The position numbers were made by a program, and so were the translations under genes. Below the pieces are notes generated by a model that did not search any database, had not been told where the DNA came from, and saw only the letters and a program-made list of their open reading frames with translations. 64,000 nucleotides of DNA from Sphingomonas abietis (lineage in GTDB: Bacteria > Pseudomonadota > Alphaproteobacteria > Sphingomonadales > Sphingomonadaceae), in assembly GCF_027625475.1 (NCBI RefSeq), contig NZ_CP115174.1, positions 4,306,501 through 4,370,500 on the forward strand, given 5' to 3'. The stretch's first letter is position 1; each line of letters begins with the position of its first letter. Positions 55,381 through 64,000 of the stretch are shown here, piece after piece.

Positions 55381-56731
55381 GGTTGTGTAACGCGAGGTCT
55401 GGAAATTCGATCGGGTCGTAATCGGTAAGCTGGTGCCGGGGCATGCCCCGGCACCGGCTGCCCATCTTCTACATTCCATGGAGTTGCGAAACACCCGTGG
55501 AGAGAGCGAATGGACAGCAGGCATGATAAGGCGATCGAGGCGGTTCTGGAACAGCTGATCGAACACGGCCCCGAGGGCATCGCGACCGTGTTCGCACGCA
55601 CCTTCGAGATGGCGATGCGGATCGAGCGCGAGCGCTTCCTCGGTGCAGGGCACTACGAACGCACGACCGACCGACGGGGCTATGCCAACGGCTACAAGTC
55701 GAAGCGGATCGATACCCCGGCGGGCACAGTAGAGGTGGCAGTTCCCAAGACCGCCGGCCACGGCGCTGAGCCCTTCTTTCCTCAATCGCTGGAGCGCGGC
55801 TGCCGCTCGGTGCGCGCAGTCATGCTGGCGGTGGCCGAGATGTACGTGAAGGGCGTCTCTACCCGTCAGGCCGAGGCGGTGCTGCGCGAGTTCGGGATCG
55901 AAGGTCTTTCCTCCTCGCAGGTCAGTCGCGCCGCGGCCCTGCTCGACGACGAACTGGAAGCGTGGCGCACTCGTCCGCTCGGCGAGATCCGCTACCTGAT
56001 CCTTGACGCCCGGTACGAGAAGACGCGCGCAGGCGGCGTCGTTCGCGACGCAGCCGTCCTCTCGGCGATCGGCATCGGCCCAGACGAGCGGCGCCGGGTG
56101 CTCGGCGTCAGCGTCGCGCTGTCGGAAGCCGAGGTCCACTGGCGTGCCTTCCTCGACGGCTTGGTCGCGCGCGGCATGCGCGGCGTTGAATTCATTGTCT
56201 CCGACGATCACGCCGGCCTGCGCGCCGCTCGCCGAGCCGTACTCGGCGCCGCCACCTGGCAGCGATGCCAGTTTCACCTGGCCGCCAACGCCATCCATCA
56301 CGCACCCAATACCGCCATCCGCGGGCGCATCGGAACCGAGCTGCGCGGCGTCTGGAACGCCAACTCGCTTCCAAAGGCCCAGGCCGCGCTCGACGAGCTC
56401 GTCGCCAACTACCGCGACACCGCGCCCGCCTTGGCCACATGGCTGGAAAACAGCGTTCCCGAGGGGCTCGCCGTCTTCAACCTGCCAGAGCATCACCGTC
56501 GGCGCCTGCGCACATCCAACCCCATCGAGCGCGCTGTGCAGCAGGAACTCAAACGCCGGACCGTCAAGGTCCGCGTCTTCCCCAACGACCAGGCACTCCT
56601 ACGCCTCGTCTCTGCCGTTCTCGTCGAGATCGACGAAACATGGGCCTCCGACAATAAGGGCTACATCAAGTGGGAATGCCGAGATGCGTGATCACGCACC
56701 CGTCAATTTCCAGACGTCAGGTTGCGCAATC
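55381..56731. mobile_element. Complete IS256-family insertion sequence (1351 bp)
   Basis: Imperfect inverted repeats of about 27 bases end the element, sharing GTCTGGAAATT exactly and most positions outside it. An 8-bp direct repeat, GCCGACGA, flanks it (55373-55380 and 56732-56739), the target duplication size expected for IS256. One full-length transposase gene lies inside. Confidence 0.92.
55510..56691 (+). CDS. IS256-family transposase
   Basis: The 393-residue protein has the IS256/MULE pattern: GYANGYKSKRIDTPAGTVEV, LILDARYEKTR (first Asp), FIVSDDHAGLRAA (second Asp), WQRCQFHLAANAI and the late TSNPIERAVQQELKRRT. The set is complete and no frameshift is seen. Confidence 0.95.
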   Translation: MDSRHDKAIEAVLEQLIEHGPEGIATVFARTFEMAMRIERERFLGAGHYERTTDRRGYANGYKSKRIDTPAGTVEVAVPKTAGHGAEPFFPQSLERGCRSVRAVMLAVAEMYVKGVSTRQAEAVLREFGIEGLSSSQVSRAAALLDDELEAWRTRPLGEIRYLILDARYEKTRAGGVVRDAAVLSAIGIGPDERRRVLGVSVALSEAEVHWRAFLDGLVARGMRGVEFIVSDDHAGLRAARRAVLGAATWQRCQFHLAANAIHHAPNTAIRGRIGTELRGVWNANSLPKAQAALDELVANYRDTAPALATWLENSVPEGLAVFNLPEHHRRRLRTSNPIERAVQQELKRRTVKVRVFPNDQALLRLVSAVLVEIDETWASDNKGYIKWECRDA

Positions 56732-57008
56732 GCCGACGACCTCCGGAATGGCCCATAATCAACGTCTTATTGCACCCGCTGGGAACGACGGGTGGCCTAT
56801 AGGATCAGTACAGACCGAGCCATGACCTAATTTGACGCAAAGCAAATTGAGGTCTCATTACCAACCTTCACTACTTATGAGACTGTCGTCCAACGCCGAC
56901 CGCCGCCAATGAGATGTCGCAGCGAAGCTTGAAAATTCTCCCATCCGCGAAATTATCTGGAGTTATCATGTTGTGTAATACCCACCGTCCGTAACTGACG
57001 GACCGATT

Positions 57009-57019
57009 GTCCATATAAC
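57009..57019. repeat. Right-end copy of GTCCATATAAC
   Basis: This is an exact 11-base copy of the motif at 34422-34432, located 17 bases inside the right junction repeat. Just before it is a hairpin, GTCCGT-AACTG-ACGGAC (56987-57003). Confidence 0.55.
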
Positions 57020-57035
57020 CGTTTGCTCGAGATAA

Positions 57036-57041
57036 TATGAG
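57036..57041. repeat. Right junction direct repeat (TATGAG)
   Basis: Identical to the left junction copy; the next base starts the CTC codon of the interrupted glycosyltransferase. Confidence 0.75.
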
Positions 57042-57623
57042 CTCGGCCTGCGGATCGGCGCGGCCGGCGGGCGGGGCGCCTTCGTGCGGATACCGGCCGC
57101 GGACGGTGGCGGCATGGTGGCGGTGCGGGCCTGTTTTCCCCACACCATCCCCGCCGCCGTCCGCCAGAAATCGCGCTGGATCACCGGCATCGCGCTCGCC
57201 GGCTGGGATCGGCTCGGCTGGCAGGGTGGTATCGCCGAACGCTGGATGCGGCTGCGTGATCGCCGCACGATCCTGGCCGCAATGGTGTTGATCGCCGCCT
57301 ATATCGCCCTGCCGGCATGGGGGCTGGCATGGATCGGCGCTCAGTGCCTCGACCGATCGACCGACTCCCCCGCCCCCCTGCCCCTGATACTCGCCAATGT
57401 GATGCTTCTGGCGTGGCGGATCGCGATGCGGATGAGCATCACGCGGGCTTCGCACGGCTGGGCCATGGCGCTGCTGGCACCGGTCCACATGATCATCGGC
57501 AACATCGTGGCGATGATGGCCGCCCTCCGCGCCCTGGGACTCTATACGAACCTCGTCCATCACGGGCGGCTGCGCTGGGACAAGACGGCGCACCTGCCGC
57601 CGATCGCCGACGGCGCGCGCTGA
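57042..57623 (+). pseudogene. NfrB-like glycosyltransferase, 3' part
   Basis: The fragment resumes LGLRIGAAGGRGAFVRIP and continues with the QxxRW-type catalytic motif RQKSRWITGIALAGW and two or three membrane segments (ILAAMVLIAAYIALPAW, MALLAPVHMIIGNIVAMM). The catalytic TEDYE and QKSRW motifs are thus separated by 22.7 kb. Its stop shares one base with the next gene's start. Confidence 0.9.
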
Positions 57624-58675
57624 TGGGCGCGTCGCTGGCCCATGCCGCGCCCGTCCGCTTCCTGATCGGCATCACCCTGGTCTGGACGATGGCGCGCGGC
57701 ATGGCGTTGGTCGGCTGGTCCACCACCGTGCCGAAGATGCCCTCGCGGCATGACGCCATCGCCCGCCACCGGTCGCTCTCCTTCCTCGTCCGGACGCCTC
57801 CGCCGCCCGTCCTGACTGTCGGGCGTCGCGCCGGCCTCGTGGTGGAGCCCGGCTCCGCCGCGAGAGACCCCACGATGCGCGACGCCGTGCTGGCGAACCC
57901 CTCCACCGGGCTGGAAGACGATCTCGATCCACATCTGCTGCGACTCACCGCCGCCACGAGCGGGGTGGATCGCCCCTATCGACCCGACAGCGGCTTGCCG
58001 GACGCCGCAGCGATCGTCGGCGCGAACGGGTCGTCCCATCGCTGGTCGGGATCGGCCTGGTCCTTCCTGCGCGGCGGCGGCCGGGCTTCGACCTCGTCGC
58101 TGGGCGGGCAGATCGGCGGCGGACAGGCCGGCGCCCGCATTCTCTACCACCTCGATCGCGCCGGCCGCATCGCCGTGGCCGGGCGAATCTCGGCGGCGAT
58201 CGGCGGGGCGCGCCAGACCGAAGCGGCGGTCGGGCTCGACTGGAAGCCGATCGCCCTGCTCCCTGTCCATCTGATGGCCGAGCGCCGCGTCGCCATCGAC
58301 CATGGCGGGCGCAACGCCTGGACGCTGGGCGCGGCAGGTGGCGTCTATGACGTCCGCATCGCGCCCGGCTGGCGGCTCGACGCCTATGCCGAAGCCGGCG
58401 TCGTCGGCGCCCGGCGACAGGATCTCTATGCCGATGGCGCCGCCCGGATCGCCCGCTCCATCGCGCTGGGCGGCAACATGTCGCTGGCGATCGGCGGCGG
58501 CGCCTGGGGCGCGGCCCAGCCCGGCGCGACGCGGATCGACATCGGCCCTTCCGCCACGCTGCGCCTGCCCGTCGCGCATCATGCCGTCGCGGTCGCGCTC
58601 GACTGGCGCGAGCGGGTCGCCGGCCGCGCCCGGCCGGGATCGGGGCTGGCCCTCACCGTCGCCACCGACTTCTAG
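57623..58675 (+). CDS. Putative outer-membrane beta-barrel protein, partner of the NfrB-like protein
   Basis: The 350-residue protein has a hydrophobic N-terminus (FLIGITLVWTMARGMALVGW), a middle linker and alternating beta-strand patterns (IAVAGRISAAIGG, WRLDAYAEAGVVG). It ends in Phe (ALTVATDF), the usual outer-membrane barrel terminus. In E. coli nfrA encodes the outer-membrane partner of nfrB; this gene occupies that place with a one-base overlap but is much shorter. It would now be downstream of an interrupted gene. Confidence 0.6.
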   Translation: MGASLAHAAPVRFLIGITLVWTMARGMALVGWSTTVPKMPSRHDAIARHRSLSFLVRTPPPPVLTVGRRAGLVVEPGSAARDPTMRDAVLANPSTGLEDDLDPHLLRLTAATSGVDRPYRPDSGLPDAAAIVGANGSSHRWSGSAWSFLRGGGRASTSSLGGQIGGGQAGARILYHLDRAGRIAVAGRISAAIGGARQTEAAVGLDWKPIALLPVHLMAERRVAIDHGGRNAWTLGAAGGVYDVRIAPGWRLDAYAEAGVVGARRQDLYADGAARIARSIALGGNMSLAIGGGAWGAAQPGATRIDIGPSATLRLPVAHHAVAVALDWRERVAGRARPGSGLALTVATDF

Positions 58676-58722
58676 CACCCCGCTCCTAGCCCTCCGCCCG
58701 GCAATGGTTTAGCCCTGTCGCC

Positions 58723-59637
58723 ATGCACATCTACCTGCCCATCGCCGGCCTTTCGGTGAACATGCTGGTGATCGTGCTGCTAGGCGGGGGCGTCGGGTTG
58801 CTATCCGGCATGTTCGGGGTCGGCGGCGGATTCCTCACCACGCCCCTGCTGATCTTCTACGGCATCCCGCCGACCGTCGCGGTCGCCTCCTCGGCGACCC
58901 AGATCACCGGCGCCAGCGTATCCGGCGTGCTCGCCCAGATGCGGCGCAAGGGCGTCGATTTCCGCATGGGTGCGGTGATGGTCGCCGGCGGCGTCATCGG
59001 ATCGGGGCTGGGCGCGCTGCTGTTCCGATTGCTCGAAAAACTCGGCCAGATCGATACCGTGATCGCGATCACCTATGTCGTCATGCTGGGATCGATCGGC
59101 GGCCTGATGGCGCACGAATCGATCTCGACCATCCTCGCCCAGCGCCGGGGTGAAAAACCGCACCGGGCGCAGCGCCGGCACCATCCGCTGATCGCCGCGC
59201 TGCCGTTCCGCTGGCGCTTCTATCGCTCGGGCCTGTACATCTCGCCGCTGGCGCCGTTCCTGCTCGGCATGTTGACCGGCGTCATGACGGTGAGCCTGGG
59301 CGTCGGTGGCGGCTTCATCATGGTGCCGGCGATGATCTACCTGCTCGGCATGGCCGCGCAGGTGGTGGTCGGCACGTCGCTGTTCCAGATCCTGTTCGTC
59401 ACCGCCGCGACCACCATGATCCACGCCACCACCACCAAGGCGGTCGACATCGTGCTGGCGCTGCTGCTGCTGATCGGATCGGCGATCGGCGCGCAGATCG
59501 GCAGCCGGTTCGCGATGAGGATCAAGCCCGAATACCTGCGCCTGATGCTGGCGCTGCTCGTGCTCGCGGTGGCGGTGCGCATGGCGGTCGGCCTCACCTG
59601 GCGCCCCGGCGAACTCTACAGCGTGGAATTGGGATGA
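58723..59637 (+). CDS. TauE/SafE (TSUP) family permease
   Basis: The 304-residue protein has two related halves, each with the TSUP glycine motif: GVGGGFLTTPLLIFYGIPP and GVGGGFIMVPAMIYLLG. There are eight or so membrane segments. TSUP proteins export sulfite or sulfonates, or carry other organic anions. It overlaps the next gene by ATGA; the two are regularly found together. Confidence 0.88.
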   Translation: MHIYLPIAGLSVNMLVIVLLGGGVGLLSGMFGVGGGFLTTPLLIFYGIPPTVAVASSATQITGASVSGVLAQMRRKGVDFRMGAVMVAGGVIGSGLGALLFRLLEKLGQIDTVIAITYVVMLGSIGGLMAHESISTILAQRRGEKPHRAQRRHHPLIAALPFRWRFYRSGLYISPLAPFLLGMLTGVMTVSLGVGGGFIMVPAMIYLLGMAAQVVVGTSLFQILFVTAATTMIHATTTKAVDIVLALLLLIGSAIGAQIGSRFAMRIKPEYLRLMLALLVLAVAVRMAVGLTWRPGELYSVELG

Positions 59638-60386
59638 CGCGCGCCGCGATCGCATTGGCGTCGCTGGCCTGCATCGGCGCTTCGAAGCCGGTGCTGGTGC
59701 CCGATGTCTCGGACCGGCAAGTCCAGATCATCTACAGCTTCACCGGCGCCGACCTGCTGCTGTTCGGCGCGATCCTCTATCCACAGGGCCGCGCCCCCGA
59801 TCATCCGGCCGATATCGCCGTGGTCCTGAAAGGGCCGACCCAATCAGTGGTGGTGCGCGAGAAGCAGAAGGTGGCGGGGATGTGGATCAATGCCGACAGC
59901 GAACGCTTCCGCTCCGCCCCCGCTTTCTACGCCATCGCCAGTTCGCGCCCGCTCGCCGCGCTGATCGATCAGCGCACCGCCGCAATCTACGAACTGGGGC
60001 TGGACAGTCTCCAGATGTCCCCGGCCTCCGGCTCCCCGCCCGATGAGCAGGCGCGCTTCGTGGACGGCCTGGTCGATCTCAAGCGCCGCGCCGGGCTCTA
60101 CGTGCAGGATGCGCGCGGCGTGGCGATCAGCGACGGCGTGCTCTACCGCGCCCACATCGCCATCCCCGCGCGCGTGCCGGTCGGTCGCTACATCGCCGAG
60201 ACCTTCCTGATCCAGGACGGCCGGGTGGTGGCCGGCGCGGTGCGCGAGGTGGACATCGGCAAATCCGGCTTCGAGCGATTCGTCACGCTCGCCGCCAATC
60301 GCTGGCCTGTCACCTACGGGCTGGCGGCGGTCGCGATATCGCTGCTGATCGGCTGGGGGGCGGGCCTGCTGTTCCGCAGGAACTGA
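59634..60386 (+). CDS. TIGR02186 family protein
   Basis: The 250-residue protein has a signal peptide, a periplasmic beta-rich part (QVQIIYSFTGADLLLFGAIL, VVVREKQKVAGMWIN) and a C-terminal anchor (YGLAAVAISLLIGWGAGLLF). This matches TIGR02186 conserved membrane proteins. Its coupling to the TSUP permease suggests a role with it; no biochemical function is established. Confidence 0.85.
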   Translation: MTRAAIALASLACIGASKPVLVPDVSDRQVQIIYSFTGADLLLFGAILYPQGRAPDHPADIAVVLKGPTQSVVVREKQKVAGMWINADSERFRSAPAFYAIASSRPLAALIDQRTAAIYELGLDSLQMSPASGSPPDEQARFVDGLVDLKRRAGLYVQDARGVAISDGVLYRAHIAIPARVPVGRYIAETFLIQDGRVVAGAVREVDIGKSGFERFVTLAANRWPVTYGLAAVAISLLIGWGAGLLFRRN

Positions 60387-60454
60387 CGCCGTTCGAGCGA
60401 TTTATTTACCGTTCGCGTCCTAACGTCGCCGGCTCAGGGGACGGGAGTATAAGC

Positions 60455-62128
60455 GTGGACGGACTGGCCTGGCGCGGATTTGCCGACGATGACGGCGTGG
60501 CGCCACAGGGGGAAGCCTCCCTCACCGCGCCGCCGGAGATCGGCCGCGTCGTCGAGGTCGGCGGCGGCACCGCGCGAATCACGCTCGACGGCCCCAGCAT
60601 CCAGCGCCTGCATGGCGCCAGCGGCGCTGAGGGCATCGCGCTGGCCGGCGAGGTGGGCAGCCAGGTCAAGATGCGCTGCGGCGATTTCTGGCTGGTCGCC
60701 AACATCCGCTCGCTGCGGCTCGACAGCCATGACGGCGACATGATCGTCGCCGAGATCGATTTCCTGGGCGAAGGCCGCCCCTGCGCGACCACCGGACGGC
60801 TGCTCGATTTCCGACGCGGCGTCACCCGCTATCCAATGCCCGGCACGCGGGTCTGCCCGGCCGGCCATGCCGACATGATGCAGATCTTCGCCGCCGAGGA
60901 TCGCCCGCATATCGAGATCGGCACGGTCTATCCGACCGCCGACGTGCGCGGTTCGCTCTACATCGATTCGCTGCTCGGCCGGCATTTCGCGCTGGTCGGC
61001 TCCACCGGCACCGGCAAATCGACCAGCCTCGCCCTCATCCTCCATCGCATCTGCGAAATGGCGCCACAGGGCCATATCGTGATGATCGATCCGCATGGCG
61101 AATATCCCGCCGCGTTCGAGGGCTATGGCGAGCTGTTCGACGTCGACAATCTGGCGCTGCCCTACTGGCTGCTGACCTTTGAAGAACATGCCGAGGTGAT
61201 GATCAACTCGGCCGGTGCCGAGCGCCAGCGCGACATGGATCTGCTGGCGAAATGCCTGCTCGCCGCCCGCCAGAAAAGCCGGGCCGCGGAAGGCATCTCC
61301 AAGCTGACCTGCGACAGCCCGATCCCCTATCTGCTGTCCGATCTGCTCGCTTTCATCGTCACCGACATGGGCAAGCTCGATCGCGCCGGCGACACCAGCT
61401 CGCACATGCGGCTCAAGACCAAGATCGAGGAGCTGCGCACCGATCCGCGCTACAGCTTCATGTTCTCGGGGATGCTGGTCGCCGACACCATGGCGGCGAC
61501 GATCGCCCGCCTGTTCCGCCTGCCGACTGGCGGCAAGCCGATCTCGATCGTCGACGTGTCCGGCGTGCCGTCCGAGATCACCTCGGTGGTGGTCGCTTTG
61601 CTGTCCCGCCTCGTCTTCGACTATGCGATCTGGTCGCGTCACGAAACGCCGCGCCCGATCCTGCTGATCTGCGAGGAGGCGCACCGCTACATCCCGTCCG
61701 ATCGCGTGCCCGGCCAATCCGCCGTGCGCCGCGTGCTCGAGCGGATCGCCAAGGAAGGCCGCAAATATGGCGTGTCGCTGGGTCTGATCACGCAGCGCCC
61801 GTCCGATCTCGCCGAGGGCGTGCTCTCGCAATGCGGCACGATCATCGCGATGCGCCTCAACAACGAGCGCGATCAGGCCCATGTGAAGGCGGCGATGCCC
61901 GAGGGCGCGCGCGGCTTCATGGAAACCATCCCGGCGCTGCGCAACCGCGAATGCGTGGTCTGCGGCGAAGGCGCCTCGATCCCGATGCGGATCGCGTTCG
62001 ACAATCTGGAAGAGAATAAGCGCCCGGCGTCCGGCGATCCCCTGTTCTCGGTGCTGTGGAAGAATCAGGGCGGCGAGGCCGAGATGATCAACCGCGTGAT
62101 CGGCCGCTGGCGGCGACAGGGCCGATAA
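60455..62128 (+). CDS. HerA/DUF87-type P-loop ATPase
   Basis: The 557-residue protein begins at a GTG. It has a HAS-barrel-like N-terminal region (~1-160), Walker A LVGSTGTGKSTSLALIL (182-190), Walker B-like ILLICEEAHRYIP and a sensor region (GLITQRPSDL). HerA relatives are hexameric DNA translocases, often with NurA nuclease. No NurA is adjacent; the gene stands alone as in many Alphaproteobacteria. DNA repair or chromosome handling is the general expectation. Confidence 0.85.
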   Translation: MDGLAWRGFADDDGVAPQGEASLTAPPEIGRVVEVGGGTARITLDGPSIQRLHGASGAEGIALAGEVGSQVKMRCGDFWLVANIRSLRLDSHDGDMIVAEIDFLGEGRPCATTGRLLDFRRGVTRYPMPGTRVCPAGHADMMQIFAAEDRPHIEIGTVYPTADVRGSLYIDSLLGRHFALVGSTGTGKSTSLALILHRICEMAPQGHIVMIDPHGEYPAAFEGYGELFDVDNLALPYWLLTFEEHAEVMINSAGAERQRDMDLLAKCLLAARQKSRAAEGISKLTCDSPIPYLLSDLLAFIVTDMGKLDRAGDTSSHMRLKTKIEELRTDPRYSFMFSGMLVADTMAATIARLFRLPTGGKPISIVDVSGVPSEITSVVVALLSRLVFDYAIWSRHETPRPILLICEEAHRYIPSDRVPGQSAVRRVLERIAKEGRKYGVSLGLITQRPSDLAEGVLSQCGTIIAMRLNNERDQAHVKAAMPEGARGFMETIPALRNRECVVCGEGASIPMRIAFDNLEENKRPASGDPLFSVLWKNQGGEAEMINRVIGRWRRQGR

Positions 62129-62275
62129 AGCGAGCGCCGAGCGGCCACGCGCCGCCGCCGTCGATTCCAAGCCGGATTCTGCGCCGGACGATTCTCCGAA
62201 CGCGACGAAGCGAATCGGAAACGCGCCCGGCGACTCTTGCCTTCGCGCGCGCGAAACCCCACCTTCCTCAGTAGG

Positions 62276-64000
62276 ATGGGTGGCGTGATCAACGATCGGC
62301 TTGTCGCGATGTTGGGCCCGACGAATACGGGCAAGACGCACTATGCGATCGAGCGGATGTGCGCCCACTCCTCCGGCCTGATGGGCTTCCCCCTGCGCCT
62401 GCTCGCCCGCGAGGTCTATGATCGGGTCGTCGCGATCAAGGGCAAGGATGCGGTCGCACTGCTCACCGGCGAGGAGAAGATCCTGCCGCCCAAGGCGCGC
62501 TATTTCCTCTGCACCGCCGAGAGTATGCCCATCGGCGAAGGCCGGCAGGCCGGAGGCCGTGCCGGCGGCGATCGCGATTTCGCCTTCGTCGCGCTCGATG
62601 AAGCGCAGCTCGCCGCCGACTCCGAACGTGGCCATGTCTTCACCGATCGGCTGCTGCGCGCGCGCGGCCGCGAGGAGACGCTGATCCTCGGCTCCGAGAC
62701 GCTGCGCCCGATGCTGCGCGCGTTGACCCCGGATGCCGAGATCATCGGCCGACCGCGCTTCTCGACGCTCACTTACGCCGGCCCGCGCAAGCTCTCGCGC
62801 CTGCCCAAGCGCTCGGTGGTCGTCGCCTTCTCGGCCGAGGAGGTCTATGCCGTCGCCGAGATGCTGCGGCGCCTGCGCGGCGGCGCGGCGGTGGTGATGG
62901 GCGCGCTCAGCCCGCGCACCCGCAACGCCCAGGTGCAGATGTACCAGGCCGGCGAGGTCGATTATCTGGTCGCCACCGATGCCGTCGGCATGGGCCTCAA
63001 CATGGATGTCGCCCATGTCGCCTTCGCGTCGCTGCGCAAGTTCGACGGCAAGCGCGCCCGCCGCCTGGCCATCCCCGAAATGGCGCAGATCGCCGGCCGC
63101 GCCGGCCGCCACCAGCGCGACGGCACCTTCGGCACGCTGGGATCGGAAGGATCGGGCGCCAGCTTCGATCCCGAGGAGGTGGCGGCGATCGAGGGCCATC
63201 ATTTCAAGCCGCTCGACCATCTCTACTGGCGCTGCGGCACGCCGGATTTCGCCAGTGTCGACCGACTGATCGCCAGCCTGGAGGCGAAGCCCGATCACCG
63301 GGTGCTGCGCGCCGCGCCCGAGGCGATCGACCTCACCGTGCTCAAGCGCCTCGCTGGCGAGCCGGACGTCGCCCACCGCGCCCGCGGCCAGGCGATGACC
63401 GAGCGGCTGTGGGCGGCCTGCGGCCTGCCCGATTTCCGCAAGACCGGCGCCGAGCATCATGGCCGCCTGGTCGGCCGCATCTTCCAGCATCTGTCCGAAG
63501 GCGACCGGCGCATCCCGGCGCACTGGTTCGCCGACGAGATCCAGCGGCTCGACACCGTGCAGGGCGACGTCGAGACGATCGCCGGCCGGATCGCGGCGGC
63601 GCGGACCTGGGCCTATATCGCCCACCGGGCCGACTGGCTGGCCGAACCCGCCCACTGGGCCGAGCGGACCCGCCAGCTCGAGGAAAAGCTCTCCGATGCG
63701 CTGCACGAGCGGCTGACCCAGCGCTTCGTCGATCGCCGCACCTCGGTGCTGCTGCGCGATCTCGACAAGCGCGGCGCCGAACTGCTGCCGGTCACCATCG
63801 CCGACGATGGCCAGGTCAGCGTGTCGGACGAGCCGATCGGCCATCTCACCGGCTTCCGCTTCGTCGCCGACGCCAATGCCCGCCACGCCGACATGAAGCG
63901 GCTGATGGCCGCAGCCGAGCGCCGGCTCGGTGCCGAACTGGCCCGCCGCGCCAAGGCGCTCGCCGCCGATCCGGACGGCGCCTTCACGCTGGCCACCGAC
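62276..64000 (+). CDS. SUV3-like superfamily 2 helicase (3' end outside the window)
   Basis: The frame remains open to the window edge for 575 codons. Motifs: VAMLGPTNTGKTHYAI (motif I), FVALDEAQLAADSERG (motif II), LVATDAVGMGLNMDV, and QIAGRAGRHQRDGTFG (motif VI). This is the SUV3/MgpS-like RNA helicase group, whose mitochondrial member works with RNA degradation. ATG at 62276 is preferred; GTG at 62285 is possible. The C-terminus is not visible. Confidence 0.88.
   Translation, partial: MGGVINDRLVAMLGPTNTGKTHYAIERMCAHSSGLMGFPLRLLAREVYDRVVAIKGKDAVALLTGEEKILPPKARYFLCTAESMPIGEGRQAGGRAGGDRDFAFVALDEAQLAADSERGHVFTDRLLRARGREETLILGSETLRPMLRALTPDAEIIGRPRFSTLTYAGPRKLSRLPKRSVVVAFSAEEVYAVAEMLRRLRGGAAVVMGALSPRTRNAQVQMYQAGEVDYLVATDAVGMGLNMDVAHVAFASLRKFDGKRARRLAIPEMAQIAGRAGRHQRDGTFGTLGSEGSGASFDPEEVAAIEGHHFKPLDHLYWRCGTPDFASVDRLIASLEAKPDHRVLRAAPEAIDLTVLKRLAGEPDVAHRARGQAMTERLWAACGLPDFRKTGAEHHGRLVGRIFQHLSEGDRRIPAHWFADEIQRLDTVQGDVETIAGRIAAARTWAYIAHRADWLAEPAHWAERTRQLEEKLSDALHERLTQRFVDRRTSVLLRDLDKRGAELLPVTIADDGQVSVSDEPIGHLTGFRFVADANARHADMKRLMAAAERRLGAELARRAKALAADPDGAFTLATD

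Larger units (their letters stand above)
34322..57041. mobile_element. 22.7-kb genomic island inserted in the NfrB-like gene
   Basis: Both borders are defined by the split host gene: removing 34322-57041 joins GAG to CTC and restores the frame EDYELGLRIGAAGG. TATGAG stands at both junctions (34316-34321 and 57036-57041). The island has its own gene set (defence-like operon, three tyrosine recombinases, a serine recombinase, ParB-like proteins, two IS elements) and a visibly lower and more variable GC content than the flanks, most clearly across the recombinase trio. Which recombinase moved it is not decided by the sequence. Confidence 0.9.
56732..57041. other. Right island end, no gene seen
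   Basis: About 300 bases hold the IS256 target repeat, a short hairpin (56987-57003), the GTCCATATAAC motif and the TATGAG junction. Composition is AT-richer than the host. A long minus-strand frame crosses the junction but is a by-product of the GC-rich host sequence. Confidence 0.6.

Noticed and set aside
56871..57593. Minus-strand frame crossing the right island border
   Set aside because: It spans island and host DNA and is antisense to the glycosyltransferase remainder; it has no start signal or domain.
60434..63886. 1150-codon minus frame
   Set aside because: It runs antisense through the HerA-type ATPase and the SUV3-like helicase, both of which have clear motifs on the plus strand.

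Overview
The window is high-GC DNA with gene content typical of the Sphingomonadales (Alphaproteobacteria). Examples are the hemC-hemD-mitofilin-like cluster, the TauE/SafE-TIGR02186 pair, a DUF1674 protein, a zf-CHCC protein and an NfrB-like glycosyltransferase. No rRNA, tRNA or CRISPR array was seen. The taxonomic statement is an inference from gene families and codon use.

Left chromosomal arm (1-34321): a Rieske oxygenase and FAD oxidoreductase pair with an operator-like palindrome; a cupin, a PspC protein and small proteins; an Atm1-type ABC exporter; a double-Asp retropepsin-like protein; a secreted thioredoxin; recQ; glnK-amtB behind a recognisable sigma-54 promoter; tldD; an ABC ATPase; nadB; sodC; polA; a flippase; purH; a heparinase-like protein; rpe; rsmB; gpsA-tsaD; hemC-hemD followed by a mitofilin (Mic60-like) membrane protein. 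Much of this is packed with ATGA or TGATG overlaps.

Genomic island (about 34322-57041, 22.7 kb): it sits inside the NfrB-like glycosyltransferase gene, between a Glu and a Leu codon. TATGAG is present at both junctions. Joining the flanks restores an uninterrupted reading frame, so both borders can be placed to within a few bases. An 11-bp motif (GTCCATATAAC) recurs near both ends. The island carries, in order: (i) a four-gene, overlapping operon encoding an MBL-fold hydrolase, an E2-E1-JAB triple fusion, a patatin-like phospholipase with an internal membrane segment, and a second MBL protein; (ii) three tyrosine recombinases in an overlapping trio, with a Ner-like and an XRE regulator diverging beside them; (iii) small membrane proteins and an orphan ribbon-helix-helix antitoxin; (iv) a putative nuclease gene broken by a complete IS3-family element and translationally coupled to a third MBL protein; (v) a serine recombinase with two ParB-like proteins; (vi) a complete IS256-family element with an 8-bp target duplication.

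The E2-E1-JAB/patatin/MBL operon is the most interesting content. It combines the ubiquitin-like conjugation and deconjugation domains and the phospholipase effector type known from type II CBASS anti-phage systems, but no CD-NTase gene and no obvious ubiquitin-like protein are nearby. It is best read as a candidate defence system of unusual composition. The broken nuclease + MBL pair may be a second, now disabled, defence module.

Right chromosomal arm (57042-64000): the 3' half of the glycosyltransferase, an outer-membrane-like partner, TauE/SafE and TIGR02186 proteins, a HerA/DUF87-type ATPase, and the start of an SUV3-like helicase that runs off the window.
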